8,288 nt of DNA from Glaciecola sp. UBA983 (GTDB lineage: Bacteria > Pseudomonadota > Gammaproteobacteria > Enterobacterales > Alteromonadaceae), in the NCBI GenBank assembly GCA_002292215.1, contig DBBN01000033.1, positions 1-8,288 on the forward strand, written 5' to 3'. Positions within the stretch are counted from its first letter, which is position 1; each line of letters starts with the position of its first letter. The translations under genes were made by a program, and so were the position numbers. Positions 7,250 to 8,288 of this stretch are shown here, one piece after another. The notes beneath the pieces are model-generated. The model saw nothing but the letters and a program-made list of their open reading frames with translations. It made no database searches and was not told the origin of the DNA.

Positions 7250-8288
7250 CTATAAAACAGACACCAATGCTTTGGCTAACGCATCCACGTTAGTTAAGTT
7301 GATACCTGCAATATTGACACGAGATGAATCAACAAAGTACACGCTGTGCTCAGCTCGAACCGCTTTAACTTGTTCTGGGGTGATACATAAGAAAGAAAAC
7401 ATGCCTTTTTGTTGGTTCACAAAACTAAAGTCTTTTTGTGCGCCATTTTCAGCGAGTTTATTGACTAACAAACTACGTAAATCACGCATACGGTTGCGCA
7501 TCTCATCTACTTCAGCAACCCATGAGGCTTTTAAAGCTTCATCATGCAAAATAATATCAACCAATGCACCACCATATGAAGGAGGCATAGAGTATATACC
7601 TCGGGCAATGGCTTGGATTTGCGATTGTACAATAGGGGTTTGTGCAGAATTTGCAGTAACCATAACAGCTAGACCAACACGTTCACGATATAAACCAAAG
7701 TTTTTTGAGCAAGATGCTGCAATAATGACTTCTGGGACAGACTCTACCATTAAACGCATACCGAAGGCATCCGTTTCTAAATCATCACCAAAACCAAGAT
7801 AAGCACTATCTATGAAGGGCAACCACCCTTGTTGTTGTGCTGCCTCAGCGACTTGACGCCACTGGTCTTGAGTTAAATCTGCCCCCGTTGGGTTATGACA
7901 ACATGCATGTAATAACACCACGTCGCCTTTTGGAATGGTTTTTAATGTGGCTAACATTTCATCAAATTTAATTGATGCAGTGTTTTTATCAAAGTACGGG
8001 TAAGTAGCAAGTTCAAGACCAGCATTACCTATCAATGGAATGTGATTTGCCCAAGTTGGATCAGAGACCCATACTTTGCCATTGTCGTTACAACGCTTCA
8101 ATAGTTCAGCTAAAATACGCAGTGCGCCACAGCCACCTGGTGCTTGAACCGCGGCAACGCGATTACCTAATACAGCTTGGTTGCCTTTGCCTAATAATAA
8201 TTCAAGCATGCCATCGATATAACCTTGCACGCCTTGTGGAGTGATATAGGTTTTAGACGTTTCCGTTTCTAATAAGCGTAATTGTGCT
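7250..8288 (-). CDS. Class I aminotransferase, aspartate/aromatic type (AspC/TyrB-like), N-terminus cut off
   Basis: A cytosolic PLP enzyme that moves amino groups between amino acids such as aspartate, tyrosine or phenylalanine and 2-oxoacids. The frame stays open to the right edge, giving about 345 residues; E. coli AspC has 396, so roughly 50 N-terminal residues and the start are missing. The GTG at 8230 is internal, because upstream codons still match the family (LLETETSKTYITPQG). Visible landmarks are GGCGALR, the tryptophan of DPTWANH, HNPTG (Asn codon 7892-7894), the PLP-ring aspartate in FIDSAY (7808-7810), the Schiff-base lysine in SCSKNFGLYRERVG (7703-7705), a conserved arginine in ARGIYSMPP (7601-7603) that aligns with the distal-carboxylate-binding Arg292 (pig numbering), and the substrate alpha-carboxylate arginine in SSRVNIAG (7319-7321). 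All key residues are present. AspC and TyrB share these residues, so the preferred substrate is not decided here. Confidence 0.93.
   Translation of the reverse strand, partial: AQLRLLETETSKTYITPQGVQGYIDGMLELLLGKGNQAVLGNRVAAVQAPGGCGALRILAELLKRCNDNGKVWVSDPTWANHIPLIGNAGLELATYPYFDKNTASIKFDEMLATLKTIPKGDVVLLHACCHNPTGADLTQDQWRQVAEAAQQQGWLPFIDSAYLGFGDDLETDAFGMRLMVESVPEVIIAASCSKNFGLYRERVGLAVMVTANSAQTPIVQSQIQAIARGIYSMPPSYGGALVDIILHDEALKASWVAEVDEMRNRMRDLRSLLVNKLAENGAQKDFSFVNQQKGMFSFLCITPEQVKAVRAEHSVYFVDSSRVNIAGINLTNVDALAKALVSVL

Noticed and set aside
7272..7802. 176-codon open frame on the plus strand over the aminotransferase
   Set aside because: It is the complement of conserved aminotransferase sequence, including the PLP lysine region; its composition is typical of a shadow frame.
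1..8288. CRISPR arrays, insertion sequences, tRNA/rRNA genes, phage or toxin-antitoxin genes
   Set aside because: No regular repeats, terminal inverted repeats with transposase, RNA gene signatures or small defence-type genes were seen; all space is taken by ordinary genes and short intergenic gaps.

Overview
The window reads as ordinary chromosomal DNA of a marine-type gammaproteobacterium, most likely of the order Alteromonadales (Shewanella- or Alteromonas-like). This is an inference from the moderately AT-rich coding style, the type of TonB-dependent receptor, the RND pump subfamily and the AspC/TyrB-type aminotransferase. No species can be named from the sequence alone. All genes are intact, apart from the two cut by the window edges, and there is no sign of mobile DNA, CRISPR, tRNA or rRNA.

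Layout. Positions 1-3756 (+) hold an RND efflux operon: the C-terminal part of a periplasmic adaptor, then a complete inner-membrane RND permease of 1053 residues. Their stop and start codons overlap by one base (TAATG). A strong symmetrical hairpin (3821-3859) ends this operon and also the converging gene on the other strand. That gene (3890-6184, -) is a complete TonB-dependent outer-membrane receptor of 764 residues with a signal peptide, TonB box, plug and barrel. From a shared 189-base intergenic region (6185-6373) the receptor gene diverges from a short-chain dehydrogenase/reductase (6374-7147, +). That region contains a perfect 8-5-8 inverted repeat and a second 6-5-6 inverted repeat, the best candidates for regulatory sites in the window. 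A second bidirectional hairpin terminator (7173-7216) separates the dehydrogenase from a converging class I aminotransferase (7250 to the right edge, -), which lacks about 50 N-terminal residues because of the window end.

How the genes work together. The adaptor and permease form two parts of a tripartite efflux pump; the outer-membrane channel is not in view. The receptor and dehydrogenase may share regulation through the divergent region, but nothing in the sequence identifies the imported ligand or the dehydrogenase substrate. The aminotransferase looks like an independent housekeeping amino-acid metabolism gene. I found no convincing undescribed system. The points most worth a second look are the paired palindromes at 6293-6356 and a calcium-loop-like motif in the receptor.
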